A stretch of DNA of 64,000 bases from positions 2,418,001-2,482,000 of the forward strand of contig NZ_JAGIOG010000001.1 in NCBI RefSeq assembly GCF_017876595.1, given 5' to 3'. This DNA comes from Aeromicrobium fastidiosum. Lineage in GTDB: Bacteria > Actinomycetota > Actinomycetes > Propionibacteriales > Nocardioidaceae. The notes under the pieces are model-generated. The model ran no database searches and was not told the DNA's origin. It saw nothing but the letters and a program-made list of their open reading frames with translations. Position 1 is the first letter of the stretch. The number at the start of each line of letters is the position of its first letter. Below are positions 37,914-47,299 of the stretch, one piece after another. The translations under genes and the position numbers were made by a program.

Positions 37914-39887
37914 ATGCCTGACAAGCCCTGGGTGATGCGGACCTACGCTGGACACAGCTCTGCCGCCGAATCGAACGCTCTCTACCGCTGCAACCTGTCG
38001 AAGGGCCAGACCGGTCTGTCGGTCGCCTTCGACCTGCCCACGCAGACGGGCTACGATCCCGATCACGAGCTCAGCAGGGGAGAGGTCGGCAAGGTCGGCG
38101 TCCCGATCCCGCACCTCGGGGCCATGCGGCGGTTGTTCCAGGACATCCCGCTCGACACCATGAACACGTCGATGACGATCAACGCGACGGCGATGTGGCT
38201 GCTGGCGATGTACCAGGTCGCCGCCGAGGAGCAGGGCGTCGACCCGGCGCAGCTCCAGGGCACGACCCAGAACGACATCATCAAGGAGTACCTGTCGCGC
38301 GGCACGTACGTGTTCGGTCCCGCGCCGTCGTTGCGCCTGACGACTGACATGATCGCGTACACCGTCAGCACGATCCCGAAGTGGAACCCGCTCAACATCT
38401 GCAGCTACCACCTGCAGGAGGCTGGGGCGACGCCCACGCAGGAGCTCGCCTACGCCCTGACCACGGCGATCGCGGTGCTCGACTCGGTGCGCGACTCCGG
38501 CCAGGTGCCGCCCGAGGAGTTCGAGAAGGTCGTCGGCCGCATCTCGTTCTTCGTCAACGCCGGCGTGCGCTTCGTCGAGGAGATGTGCAAGATGCGCGCC
38601 TTCGGCCGGCTGTGGGACGAGATCACCCGCGAGCGCTACGGCGTCCAGGACCCCAAGATGCGACGCCTCCGCTACGGCGTGCAGGTCAACTCGCTGGGCC
38701 TCACCGAGGCGCAGCCCGAGAACAACGTGCAGCGCATCGTCCTCGAGATGCTCGGCGTGACGTTGAGCAAGGACGCCCGGGCCCGGGCCGTGCAGCTGCC
38801 GGCCTGGAACGAGGCCCTCGGCCTGCCGCGTCCGTGGGACCAGCAGTGGTCGCTGCGCCTGCAGCAGGTGCTGGCGTTCGAGTCCGACCTGCTCGAGTAC
38901 GACGACATCTTCGAGGGGTCGGTCGTCATCGAGGCCAAGGTCAGCGAGCTGATCGACGGCGCGAAGGCCGAGATCGACCGTGTCCAGGCGATGGGCGGTG
39001 CCGTTGCGGCCGTCGAGTCCGGCTACATGAAGCAGGCGCTGGTCGGATCGCACAGCGAGCGCCGCGCCAAGATCGAGAGCGGCGAGCTGAAGGTCGTGGG
39101 CGTCAACTCCTACGTCGAGACCGAGCCGTCGCCGCTGACCGCCGATCTCGACGGCGCGATCATGACCGCCGATCCCGAGGCCGAGCGCAATGCGATCGCC
39201 GACGTCCAGGCATGGCGCGAGCAGCGTGACCAAGCAGCCGTCGACGAGTCGCTGCTGCGCCTGCAGCGCGAGGCCAAGTCGGACACCAACTTGATGGAGG
39301 CGACCCTCGCGGCCGTCCGCGCGGGCGCGACGGTGGGCGAGTGGGCCGGAGCCCTCCGCGAGGTCTTCGGCGAGTACCGGGCACCCACGGGCGTCAGCGG
39401 CGTCGCCAGCATCGCCGAGGCCGGAGCCGAGCTGACCGCGGTGCGTGAGCGCGTCCGGCAGACGGGCGAGCAGCTCGGCACCAGGCTGCGCTTCCTGGTC
39501 GGCAAGCCGGGCCTCGACGGACACTCCAACGGTGCCGAGCAGATCGCCGTCCGGGCACGCGACGCGGGCTTCGAGGTCGTCTACCAGGGCATCCGCCTCA
39601 CCCCTGCGCAGATCGTCGCCGCCGCGGTGGCCGAGGACGTCCACGCCGTGGGCCTGTCGATCCTGTCCGGCTCGCACATGGAGCTCGTGCCCGACGTGCA
39701 GGCCGCGATGCGCGACGCCGGCATCGGCGACGTCCCGCTGATCGTGGGCGGCATCATCCCCGAGTCGGACGCCCGCACGATGGAGGCAGCAGGGGTCGCC
39801 GCGGTCTTCACGCCCAAGGACTTCGGCATGACGACGATCATGGATCGCATCGTCGACGAGATCCGCAAGGCCAACGACCTGACCTGA
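37914..39887 (+). CDS. ecm: Ethylmalonyl-CoA mutase (single-chain, adenosylcobalamin-dependent)
   Basis: A 657-residue mutase converting ethylmalonyl-CoA to methylsuccinyl-CoA. The opening PWVMRTYAGHSSAAESNALYR's first 20 residues match MeaA/Ecm rather than methylmalonyl-CoA mutase. The C-terminal B12 domain has GKPGLDGHSNGAEQIA (DxHxxG, ~534) and SILSGSHMELVP. The normal Ecm length and fused B12 domain support the call. It has its own operator-promoter and is divergent from a B12 adenosyltransferase. An isobutyryl-CoA or methylmalonyl-CoA mutase is the alternative. Confidence 0.9.
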   Translation: MPDKPWVMRTYAGHSSAAESNALYRCNLSKGQTGLSVAFDLPTQTGYDPDHELSRGEVGKVGVPIPHLGAMRRLFQDIPLDTMNTSMTINATAMWLLAMYQVAAEEQGVDPAQLQGTTQNDIIKEYLSRGTYVFGPAPSLRLTTDMIAYTVSTIPKWNPLNICSYHLQEAGATPTQELAYALTTAIAVLDSVRDSGQVPPEEFEKVVGRISFFVNAGVRFVEEMCKMRAFGRLWDEITRERYGVQDPKMRRLRYGVQVNSLGLTEAQPENNVQRIVLEMLGVTLSKDARARAVQLPAWNEALGLPRPWDQQWSLRLQQVLAFESDLLEYDDIFEGSVVIEAKVSELIDGAKAEIDRVQAMGGAVAAVESGYMKQALVGSHSERRAKIESGELKVVGVNSYVETEPSPLTADLDGAIMTADPEAERNAIADVQAWREQRDQAAVDESLLRLQREAKSDTNLMEATLAAVRAGATVGEWAGALREVFGEYRAPTGVSGVASIAEAGAELTAVRERVRQTGEQLGTRLRFLVGKPGLDGHSNGAEQIAVRARDAGFEVVYQGIRLTPAQIVAAAVAEDVHAVGLSILSGSHMELVPDVQAAMRDAGIGDVPLIVGGIIPESDARTMEAAGVAAVFTPKDFGMTTIMDRIVDEIRKANDLT

Positions 39888-39950
39888 CGCTGAGCCTGAC
39901 GTTCTGACGAACACGCCGACGGTGTGTCGGTCAAAACGTCAGGCCCAGCG
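39888..39950. terminator. Bidirectional terminator between ecm and the PEP-mutase-family gene
   Basis: A 16-bp inverted repeat with one mismatch (39888-39903 with 39935-39950), with a further small hairpin in the loop. The flanking genes are convergent. Confidence 0.75.
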
Positions 39951-39953
39951 GGG

Positions 39954-40730
39954 TCAGTTCAGACCGCGGAAGTCCTCCGGCAGGCCTCCGCCGGCGACGA
40001 TGTCGGCCGTGAGGTCCTGCAGCGCCATGAGCGCGACGGACTGCGAGGTGGGCCCGTACGACACCCGGGCGACGCCGAGCTCCTGCATGCGGGCCAGCGG
40101 CACCGACCCGGGGACGCCGATCAGGGTCAGCTTCTGCGGCCCCCACACCTCGACGATCGCCGAGATGTCGTCCTCCGACAGCTTGCCGGGCACGAAGACC
40201 ACAGGAGCGCCCGCCGCGAGGTAGGCCGACCCGCGCTCGATGGCGTCCGCGAGCACCTCGGCGTGGGGGCGATCTCCGGCCTTGACGAAGGCGTCGGTGC
40301 GGGCGTTCAGCACGAAGTCGATGCCCTCGGCCTGCCCGGCCGCGAGCACCGCCTCGACCGCGGCGATCGACTCGGCCAGCGGCTTCATCTGGTCCTCGAG
40401 GTTGGCACCCACGACACCGACCGAGATGGCCTTGCGGGTCGTCTCACCGGGATCGCCGTAGCCCGCTTCGAGATCGGCCGTGACGGGCAGATCGGTGGCC
40501 GAGACGACCGTGCCGACGGCCTCGATCATGAGCTCGACCGGGATGTTCTCGCCGTCCTCGTAGCCGTACGCGGCGGCGATCGAGTGGCTGGCGGTGGCGA
40601 GAGCCGTGATGCCCTCGACCTCGGAGACGACGCGGGCGCTGATGGCGTCCCACACGTTGACGACCTTCAGCAGCTCGGGAGCGGCGTGCAGGTCGAGGAG
40701 CTTGCGGGACTGGGCTTGGATGTCGGTCAT
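39954..40730 (-). CDS. Isocitrate lyase/PEP mutase-family protein
   Basis: A 258-residue (beta/alpha)8 protein. Metal-binding motif DLEAGYGDP (~85-93), GANLEDQ and LNARTDAF are as in PEP mutase, oxaloacetate hydrolase and 2-methylisocitrate lyase relatives. The KKCGH loop of true isocitrate lyase is absent, so it does not supply a glyoxylate bypass. The substrate is unknown. The ATG has minus-strand TATCGT 7 nt upstream (leaderless). Confidence 0.8.
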   Translation of the reverse strand: MTDIQAQSRKLLDLHAAPELLKVVNVWDAISARVVSEVEGITALATASHSIAAAYGYEDGENIPVELMIEAVGTVVSATDLPVTADLEAGYGDPGETTRKAISVGVVGANLEDQMKPLAESIAAVEAVLAAGQAEGIDFVLNARTDAFVKAGDRPHAEVLADAIERGSAYLAAGAPVVFVPGKLSEDDISAIVEVWGPQKLTLIGVPGSVPLARMQELGVARVSYGPTSQSVALMALQDLTADIVAGGGLPEDFRGLN

Positions 40731-40737
40731 GACAACA

Positions 40738-40743
40738 ACGATA
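40738..40743 (-). promoter_or_regulatory. Leaderless -10 element of the PEP-mutase-family gene
   Basis: Minus-strand TATCGT is followed by 7 nt and the ATG at 40730. Confidence 0.5.
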
Positions 40744-40767
40744 TGGCCCAGCCCCAGAAGCGCGGGC

Positions 40768-43206
40768 TCAGTCGGCGACGAGCCCGGCCGCCGGGGGGAT
40801 GCGCGCAGCCCGCCGGGCAGGCAGGACGCAGGCGACCAGGCCGGCCAGCGCGGCCACGGCCAGGATCGTCGCGATCTGTCCCCACGGCATCGTCAGGCCG
40901 GGTTCGGTGTTGAAGACGCCGACCGACGTGGTCCGCACCCCGAACCATGCGTACGCCGTGCCGAGCGCGACGCCCAGCACCGCCGCGACACCTGCCATGA
41001 GCAGCGCCTCGATCGCCAGCATGGCCCGTAGACCCGAGCGTCCGAGGCCCAGTGCCCGCAGCAGGGAGCTCTCGCGCACCCGTTCGAGCACCGACAGGCT
41101 CAGCGTGTTGCCGACGCCGACCAGGGCGATGAGGACGGCTATCGCGAGCAACCCGATCGTGACGGCCATGACGACGTCCAGGGTCTTGAGGATGTCGGCC
41201 CGGTCCGGAAGTCCTCCCGTGACGTCGAGGTCGGCGGTCCTGGCGACGGCCGTGACGTCTCCCACGACGTCCGTCGCATCGGCCGACGGGTCGGCGCGAA
41301 CCCACACGGCGCGGGTCCCGTCGCCCGTCGCGCCCATCGACTCCAGCGTCTTGGTGCTCACGAGCGGCTGGTCGCCGAGACCTGTTCCGTACAGCACCTT
41401 CATGTCCCGGATCTGGCCGGCGATCGAGACCTCGACGGTGTCGCCGGACGGTGACGTCTTGACGCCGTCGACCGTGTACGGCAGGACGATCTCGTCCGGG
41501 CCGAGGCGACCGAAGTCGGGCGTCCCGTGGATCAGTCCGAGGGCCCGCTGGTCGACGCCGAGCACGTCGAGGTCCTGCGCGCCGACGCGGACCGACCGGC
41601 CCGGCAGCGTGGCGACACCGTCCACCCCGTCGACGCGTCGGATCTCGTCGGCGACACGGTCCGGCACGGGCGCCGTGCTGGAGGTGACCATCAGGTCGAC
41701 GGGGTTGTTCTTGTCGAGCGAGGTGTTGACCTTGTGCGAGACCGACGCCGACCCCACGACGACGGCCGTGATGAGGGTGACGCCGATCAGCAGGGCCGTC
41801 GACGTCGCTGCGGTGCGGCGCGGGTTGCGCAGCGAGTTGGCGTGGGCCAACCGGCCGGCCAGGCCCAGGCGACGCACGATCGGCCCGGTGAGGCGGATGG
41901 CCGCAGGCACGATCACGGGCGTCAGGAGCATGAGTCCGACGAACGACAGCATGCCGCCGACCATGCCGACGGGCAGGGAGCCGCCGAGCCCGGCCACGAG
42001 CCCGCCCCCGCCGAGGACGACCAGCGTGCTGGCGCTCACGAGCCGCACCGCCCCGGATCGTGAACGGATCTCGACGACGTCCTGCGGCTGCAGGGCGCTG
42101 AGCGGCGACTGTGCACCCGCCCTCTGGGCGGGCAGGTACGCGCCGGCGGCCGTCACGGCCACTCCGAGGGCAATCGGCACTGACGCGGCGAGCGGCGTCA
42201 ATGATGGCCAGCCCATCGGCGTGTCCGGTGAGAGCCGTCCGATCAGTGCCACGCCGGCCATCGCGATGCCGAGGCCCAGCAGCACGCCCGTGACGGCACC
42301 CACCGCGCCCAGCACGACACCCTCCAGGACGACCGAGCGGGCGACCTGCGAGCGGACGGCCCCGACGCACCGCAGCAGCGCGAGGTCGCGCGCCCGCTGC
42401 GCCAGCAGGATCGTGAACGTGTTCGCGATGACCAGAGCGCCCACGAACAGCGAGATGCCCGCGAAGACGTAGATCAGCTTCTGGAAGACGTCGATGCCGC
42501 GGGTCGCGTCGAGGCGCAGGCGCTCGCGGTACGTGTCGCCGATCGTGACGGTGTCGGCACCGAGCTCGCGGTTGACTGTCTCGGCCACGACGAGCGTGTC
42601 GCGATCGGTGGCCGCGACGGCGTCCACGGGAAAGGCGGCGTCGCCGAGACCTGCGAACGCCTTCTCCGGGAGGTACGCGGTGGCCGACAGGGAGGCGGCT
42701 GGGTCGTCGACCGTCCCCGTGACGGTCAGGCGACGATCGCCGCCGGGGATGTTCAGGGTGATCGTGGAACCGGTTGCGATGTCGTGCTTGGCCGCGTCCG
42801 ACGACGAGACGGCGACTTCGTCGTCGGTCCGAGGCAGGCGTCCGGTGGCGGCGTGCTGCCAGCGCAGGGCGGACGCGGTGGCCACGCTTCCGAGCGAGAT
42901 GTCGCGCGGCCCGTCCGGCAGGGTCGCGCTGCCGTAGGCGCTCCAGTTGACGGCGACGGCGCGCACACCGGGCACAGCTGAGACACGGGCGACCTTCTGG
43001 CCGAGCTCCTCGACGTTGCCCGTGCCGGGGACGACCAGGTCGGCCGCGCCGTACTGCTCGTCGACGGCCTCGGCCGAGCCGGCCCGTGCTGCCGAGCTCA
43101 GGGCGTTGATGGCCACGATGAAGGCCGTGGCGATGACGACCGCGACCAGCGCGGCGACGTACCGACGCGCGTAGGTGCGCATCGAGGCGAGGATGACGGT
43201 GCGCAC
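40768..43206 (-). CDS. ABC transporter permease, FtsX/MacB type
   Basis: An 812-residue permease with two FtsX repeats. Membrane helices occur near the N-terminus (YVAALVAVVIATAFIVAINAL), in a central group (~250-450) and in a C-terminal group (~680-810), with two large extracytoplasmic MacB-PCD-like domains between. It starts 3 nt after the ATPase stop. Such pairs export antimicrobials, lipids or lipoproteins; the substrate is not evident. Confidence 0.9.
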   Translation of the reverse strand: MRTVILASMRTYARRYVAALVAVVIATAFIVAINALSSAARAGSAEAVDEQYGAADLVVPGTGNVEELGQKVARVSAVPGVRAVAVNWSAYGSATLPDGPRDISLGSVATASALRWQHAATGRLPRTDDEVAVSSSDAAKHDIATGSTITLNIPGGDRRLTVTGTVDDPAASLSATAYLPEKAFAGLGDAAFPVDAVAATDRDTLVVAETVNRELGADTVTIGDTYRERLRLDATRGIDVFQKLIYVFAGISLFVGALVIANTFTILLAQRARDLALLRCVGAVRSQVARSVVLEGVVLGAVGAVTGVLLGLGIAMAGVALIGRLSPDTPMGWPSLTPLAASVPIALGVAVTAAGAYLPAQRAGAQSPLSALQPQDVVEIRSRSGAVRLVSASTLVVLGGGGLVAGLGGSLPVGMVGGMLSFVGLMLLTPVIVPAAIRLTGPIVRRLGLAGRLAHANSLRNPRRTAATSTALLIGVTLITAVVVGSASVSHKVNTSLDKNNPVDLMVTSSTAPVPDRVADEIRRVDGVDGVATLPGRSVRVGAQDLDVLGVDQRALGLIHGTPDFGRLGPDEIVLPYTVDGVKTSPSGDTVEVSIAGQIRDMKVLYGTGLGDQPLVSTKTLESMGATGDGTRAVWVRADPSADATDVVGDVTAVARTADLDVTGGLPDRADILKTLDVVMAVTIGLLAIAVLIALVGVGNTLSLSVLERVRESSLLRALGLGRSGLRAMLAIEALLMAGVAAVLGVALGTAYAWFGVRTTSVGVFNTEPGLTMPWGQIATILAVAALAGLVACVLPARRAARIPPAAGLVAD

Positions 43207-43209
43207 GGG

Positions 43210-43974
<765 letters not shown>

Positions 43975-44101
43975 GCGTGCTCCTGGGCTGGACGATGTGT
44001 GCGTCCACCACGCTAGGAAGGATCGGACGCCGAATCGTCAGTCCGTGGGACCATCCGCAGAGACCGGAGTCATACCGCGGTCGTACTCGGCCACCGCCGG
44101 C

Positions 44102-44758
44102 TCAGCCCGCGGGGGCGACCAGCCCGGTGTCGTAGCCCAGCACGACCAGGTGGACGCGGTCGCGCGATCCCGTCTTGGCGAGGATGCGCCCCACGTGGGT
44201 CTTGACCGTCGCCTCGGCGAGGAACAGCTCGGCGGAGATCTCCTGGTTCGACCGGCCCCGTGCGATGAGCTCGAGCACCTCGCGCTCGCGCGCCGTCAGG
44301 TCAGCGAGGCGAGGGTCGCCGTCTGGCCGGGGTGCCGCCGGCTCGCTCAGGAACCGCTCGAGCATGCGACGGGTCGCGCTGGGTGCGACCACGGCGTCGC
44401 CGGCATGGACGTCACGGATCGCGGCGAGCAGGACCTCCGGCGGGGCGTCCTTCAGCAGGAAGGCCGAGGCGCCGGCGTGCAGGGCGCTGTAGACGTACTC
44501 GTCGAGGTCGAACGTCGTCAGCACGACGACGCGCGGGCGCTCTCCCCGCGCGGCTATCACACGGGTGGCCTCGACGCCGTCCATGCGGGGCATGCGCACG
44601 TCCATCAGCACGATGTCGGCGGCGGTGACGGCGAGCCGCTCGGTCGCCTCTGCGCCGTCACCGGCCTCGCCGACGACCTCCATGTCGTCCTGCGACTCGA
44701 TCAGCATCCGGAAACCGGCACGGACGAGCTGCTGGTCGTCGACCAGGAAGACCTTCAC
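44102..44758 (-). CDS. NarL/LuxR-family response regulator
   Basis: A 218-residue regulator. The receiver has VDDQQLVRAG (~5-14), phospho-Asp in VLMDVRMPRMDG (~54) and the switch Thr in VVLTTF. The C-terminal LuxR helix-turn-helix is LTAREREVLELIARGRSNQEI (~149). It overlaps the kinase stop (ATGA), so they form one TCS. The adjacent ABC exporter is the likely target. Confidence 0.92.
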   Translation of the reverse strand: MKVFLVDDQQLVRAGFRMLIESQDDMEVVGEAGDGAEATERLAVTAADIVLMDVRMPRMDGVEATRVIAARGERPRVVVLTTFDLDEYVYSALHAGASAFLLKDAPPEVLLAAIRDVHAGDAVVAPSATRRMLERFLSEPAAPRPDGDPRLADLTAREREVLELIARGRSNQEISAELFLAEATVKTHVGRILAKTGSRDRVHLVVLGYDTGLVAPAG

Positions 44759-45912
44759 GGGGCCTCCAGCGGGACGACGGCCGTGACGCGGAACCCGCCG
44801 CCGGGCCGTGGTCCGGCCTCGACCTGCCCCGCATGGACGGCGATCCGCTCGCGCATGCCGACGATGCCGTGCCCGGCCCCGTCGTCGGCGACGGTCGATC
44901 CGCGTCCGTCGTCGTCGACGCGGATGCGGACCGAGTCGGTCGTCATGCGCACGTCGACCGAGGCGCTGACGTCGGGCCCGCCGTGCTTGAGCGTGTTGGT
45001 GAGCGCCTCCTGCACGATCCGGTAGGTCGTCAGGCCCGTCGCGGCGTCGACGCGCCGCAGATCACCCGTGACGTCGAGGGAGATCGTCAGGCCGCTGGCG
45101 CGCAGCTGCTCGACGAGGTCGAGCAGGTCGGCCGCCCCGGGCACCGGCGCGAGGGTCGCGTCGGCAGCGGCGTCGTCACGCAGCAGGCCGAGCAGCTTGC
45201 GCATCTCGGCGAGCGATGAGCGGCCCGTCGACGAGATGGTGCGCAGGGTCTCGACCGCCTGCTCGGGGCGCCGGCGCGAGGCGTAGAGCGCACCGTCGGC
45301 CTGCACGACCATGACCGACAGGCTGTGCGCGACGACGTCGTGCATCTCGCGAGCGATGCGCGCGCGCTCGGCGGCGGTCGCGATCTGGGCCTGCTGCGCG
45401 GCGTCGCGCTCGAGCTGGGCCGCGCGGTCCTCCAGGGCGGCGACGTACGCACGCCGGGTGCGCGACAGATATCCGAGCAGCCACGACGCGAAGACGACCG
45501 TGGCCAGGGTGACGAGCGAGACCGTCGTCGTCTTGGGGTCGGCACGGCCGCCCATCCAGTCGGCCGTCGCCACGACGGCCCCCAGCAGCCCGGCGACGAG
45601 ACCGCTCCACACCGCCCACAGCGGCCCGTACGACGCGATCGCGTACAGCGCGAACAGCAGGGCGACGTCGCCGTACCGGGACGTGTCGACCAGGACGGTC
45701 TGCGCCGCCAGGAGCAGGCAGATCGTCGCGAACGAGAGCACCGGCGCGCGCCGTCGCAGCACGAGCGGGAGGATCAGCAGCGCATCGAGGATCAGGTCGC
45801 CGTTCGCGGACGCCAGGCCGATCAGGATCGGGACGGCCATCAGCGCGCCGGCCAGGACGATGTCGAAGCCGATCGACTCCAGTGGCCGCCAGCCCCGGAC
45901 ACGTTCGCGCAT
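44755..45912 (-). CDS. Sensor histidine kinase (HisKA_3, DesK/NarX-like)
   Basis: A 385-residue kinase. Five or six N-terminal membrane segments lack an obvious extracytoplasmic domain (intramembrane-sensing style). The dimerisation helix carries the phospho-His in RIAREMHDVVAHSLSVMV, and the ATPase has ALTNTLKHG (N box) and GAGHGIVGMRERI (G box). The ATG at 45912 is chosen because minus-strand TAGGGT lies 7 nt upstream. Topology and the ABC neighbours suggest cell-envelope stress sensing. Confidence 0.9.
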   Translation of the reverse strand: MRERVRGWRPLESIGFDIVLAGALMAVPILIGLASANGDLILDALLILPLVLRRRAPVLSFATICLLLAAQTVLVDTSRYGDVALLFALYAIASYGPLWAVWSGLVAGLLGAVVATADWMGGRADPKTTTVSLVTLATVVFASWLLGYLSRTRRAYVAALEDRAAQLERDAAQQAQIATAAERARIAREMHDVVAHSLSVMVVQADGALYASRRRPEQAVETLRTISSTGRSSLAEMRKLLGLLRDDAAADATLAPVPGAADLLDLVEQLRASGLTISLDVTGDLRRVDAATGLTTYRIVQEALTNTLKHGGPDVSASVDVRMTTDSVRIRVDDDGRGSTVADDGAGHGIVGMRERIAVHAGQVEAGPRPGGGFRVTAVVPLEAP

Positions 45913-45919
45913 GGCGTCA

Positions 45920-45925
45920 ACCCTA
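45920..45925 (-). promoter_or_regulatory. Leaderless -10 element of the histidine kinase gene
   Basis: Minus-strand TAGGGT is followed by 7 nt and the ATG at 45912. Confidence 0.5.
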
Positions 45926-46018
45926 GTGACGTCCGGCGTCGTGCGCGTCCACCCGTGGGATGACCTCAGGCCAGCCATTCCTTCGTGGCGCTGTCGCCCG
46001 GCGGTGGCTAGGGTCGAA

Positions 46019-46159
46019 TCAGATCTTGACGAGCTTGCGCTTCTTGACGGTGTAGCCCGCCGGGAGCGTGCCTTCCTTCATCATCCGAAGAGGGCACCGC
46101 TTGCAGGCGGGCTTGTCGCTGCAGCACTTCTTCTTCGGCAGCTTCTTGGACTTGGACAC
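46019..46159 (-). CDS. Small Cys-rich basic protein, 46 aa
   Basis: The GTG-to-TGA frame encodes 46 residues: KKKCCSDKPACKRCPLRM at ~10-27 gives the cluster CC-X5-C-X2-C in a very Lys/Arg-rich chain ending KKRKLVKI. It is too short for routine ORF calling, but minus-strand TATCGT lies 7 nt before the GTG, and codon use is GC-biased. It is divergent from ferritin across an iron box. A metal or nucleic-acid binding role is inferred from composition only. Confidence 0.65.
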   Translation of the reverse strand: MSKSKKLPKKKCCSDKPACKRCPLRMMKEGTLPAGYTVKKRKLVKI

Positions 46160-46166
46160 GACTCAG

Positions 46167-46172
46167 ACGATA
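46167..46172 (-). promoter_or_regulatory. Leaderless -10 element of the Cys-rich protein gene
   Basis: Minus-strand TATCGT is followed by 7 nt and the GTG at 46159. Confidence 0.5.
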
Positions 46173-46178
46173 CCAGCG

Positions 46179-46197
46179 TGAGGTGAGGCTCGCCTTA
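46179..46197 (+). promoter_or_regulatory. DtxR/IdeR iron box
   Basis: TGAGGTGAGGCTCGCCTTA matches the consensus TTAGGTTAGGCTAACCTAA at 14 of 19 positions. It lies between the divergent Cys-rich gene and ferritin. In mycobacteria IdeR activates ferritin genes through upstream boxes. Confidence 0.65.
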
Positions 46198-46223
46198 TGC
46201 GCGACACTAGGAGCATGGGACAC

Positions 46224-46748
46224 ATGGCAGCACCAGCATTCGTCGAGCGACTCAACGAGCAGATCGGCCACGAGTTCAGCGCGCACCAGCAGTACATCGC
46301 GATCGCGACGTACTACGACGCGCTGACGATGCCCCAGATGGCGGCGCTGTTCTACCAGCAGGCGCAGGAGGAGCGCGATCACGCGATGATGATGGTCCAG
46401 TACCTCCTCGACGCCGATCACACCCCGGTCATCCCCGCGCTCCCCGCCCCCCGTGTCGACTTCGCCGATGTCATCGAGCCCGTCGCGGTCGCGCTCGAGC
46501 AGGAGAAGCGGGTCACCGAGCAGATCGGCGAGCTGACGCGCATCGCCCGCGACGCCAACGACTTCGCCTCCGACCAGTTCATGCAGTGGTTCATCAAGGA
46601 GCAGGTCGAGGAGCTGTCCAAGATGGGCGACCTGCTGGCCGTCGTGACCCGCTCCAAGGCCGACTACGAGCGCATCGAGGACTGGGTCGCCCGCGAGGAG
46701 ACCGGCGGCGAGACCGATCCCACCGCGCCGAGGATCGCCGGTGCGTAG
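46224..46748 (+). CDS. Ferritin (BfrB/Ftn-like)
   Basis: A 174-residue non-haem ferritin. The first helix has RLNEQIGHEFSAHQQYIAIATYY, with the ferroxidase Glu and His, and QAQEERDHAMMMVQY supplies the remaining ligands. The ATG at 46224 is chosen because AGGAG ends 10 nt upstream; ATG 46215 is too close to it and ATG 46197 would lie in the iron box. It stores iron and is expected to be induced when iron is plentiful. An SSI-like lipoprotein gene overlaps its stop by 8 nt. Confidence 0.85.
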   Translation: MAAPAFVERLNEQIGHEFSAHQQYIAIATYYDALTMPQMAALFYQQAQEERDHAMMMVQYLLDADHTPVIPALPAPRVDFADVIEPVAVALEQEKRVTEQIGELTRIARDANDFASDQFMQWFIKEQVEELSKMGDLLAVVTRSKADYERIEDWVAREETGGETDPTAPRIAGA

Positions 46749-47181
46749 GGCGGGGCTGGTCGCCGTCTCGTTCGCCGCGATGGCGGCGCTGTCGGCCTGC
46801 GGCTCGGATGCCTCGAGCGACGGTGGAGGGTCCGACGGCTCCGGCGCCTCGCCGGCCGCCGGCACGTCTCTGACGATCGCCGTCACGCCCGACGAGGGTG
46901 CCACGCCCAAGACCTACCGGCTGACCTGTGACCCGGCCGGGGGAGACCACCCCCAGGCCGAGCAGGCCTGCGACGCGATCGCCGCCGCGGGTGCATCGGT
47001 CTTCGAGCCCGTGTCGTCCGACCAGACGTGCACGCAGGTCTTCGGCGGACCGCAGCAGGCCACGGTCAAGGGCACCTACGACGGCAAGGACGTCGACGCG
47101 TCGTTCAGCCGCCAGAACGGTTGCGAGATCGACCGCTGGGAGAAGCTCGGCACCACGGTCTTCAACGTCCCCCTGCAGTAG
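46741..47181 (+). CDS. SSI-family (subtilisin inhibitor-like) lipoprotein
   Basis: A 146-residue lipoprotein with lipobox ALSAC (~Cys20) and a Ser/Gly linker. The rest resembles Streptomyces subtilisin inhibitor: YRLTCDPAGGDHPQAEQACDAI, the second disulfide pair at TCTQVF and NGCEID, and VKGTYDGKDV. The reactive-site loop around CTQVFGG differs from classical Met/Lys P1 inhibitors, so its target is uncertain. The GTG overlaps the ferritin stop by 8 nt. Confidence 0.75.
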   Translation: MRRAGLVAVSFAAMAALSACGSDASSDGGGSDGSGASPAAGTSLTIAVTPDEGATPKTYRLTCDPAGGDHPQAEQACDAIAAAGASVFEPVSSDQTCTQVFGGPQQATVKGTYDGKDVDASFSRQNGCEIDRWEKLGTTVFNVPLQ

Positions 47182-47273
47182 GGCGCGCGGCTTCGCCGCT
47201 CCAGCCGTTCGTTCCTCACGGCTGCCGGGCTCCGCCCGGGCGCCTGCCGTCGCTCGCTGCGCTCGCTCGGCCC
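47181..47273 (-). repeat. Structured intergenic repeat, copy 2
   Basis: On the minus strand it starts with the same 21 bases as copy 1 (47253-47273) and ends GCGCGCCC. Hairpins are AGCCGT-(9 nt)-ACGGCT at 47203-47223 and GCGGC-(3 nt)-GCCGC at 47187-47199. It lies between the convergent SSI-like and nucS genes. Confidence 0.7.
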
Positions 47274-47299
47274 GGGGTGGCGACGTGGATCGGGTCGAG

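Noticed and set aside
37914-39887. Methylmalonyl-CoA mutase identity
   Set aside because: The N-terminal substrate-pocket segment (TYAGHSSAAESNALYR) and single-chain length fit MeaA/Ecm; methylmalonyl-CoA mutases have a different signature there.
39954-40730. True isocitrate lyase
   Set aside because: Only 258 residues and no KKCGH loop.
46197-46223. Ferritin start at ATG 46197 or 46215
   Set aside because: 46197 lies in the iron box and 46215 is 1 nt from the Shine-Dalgarno; 46224 has normal spacing.
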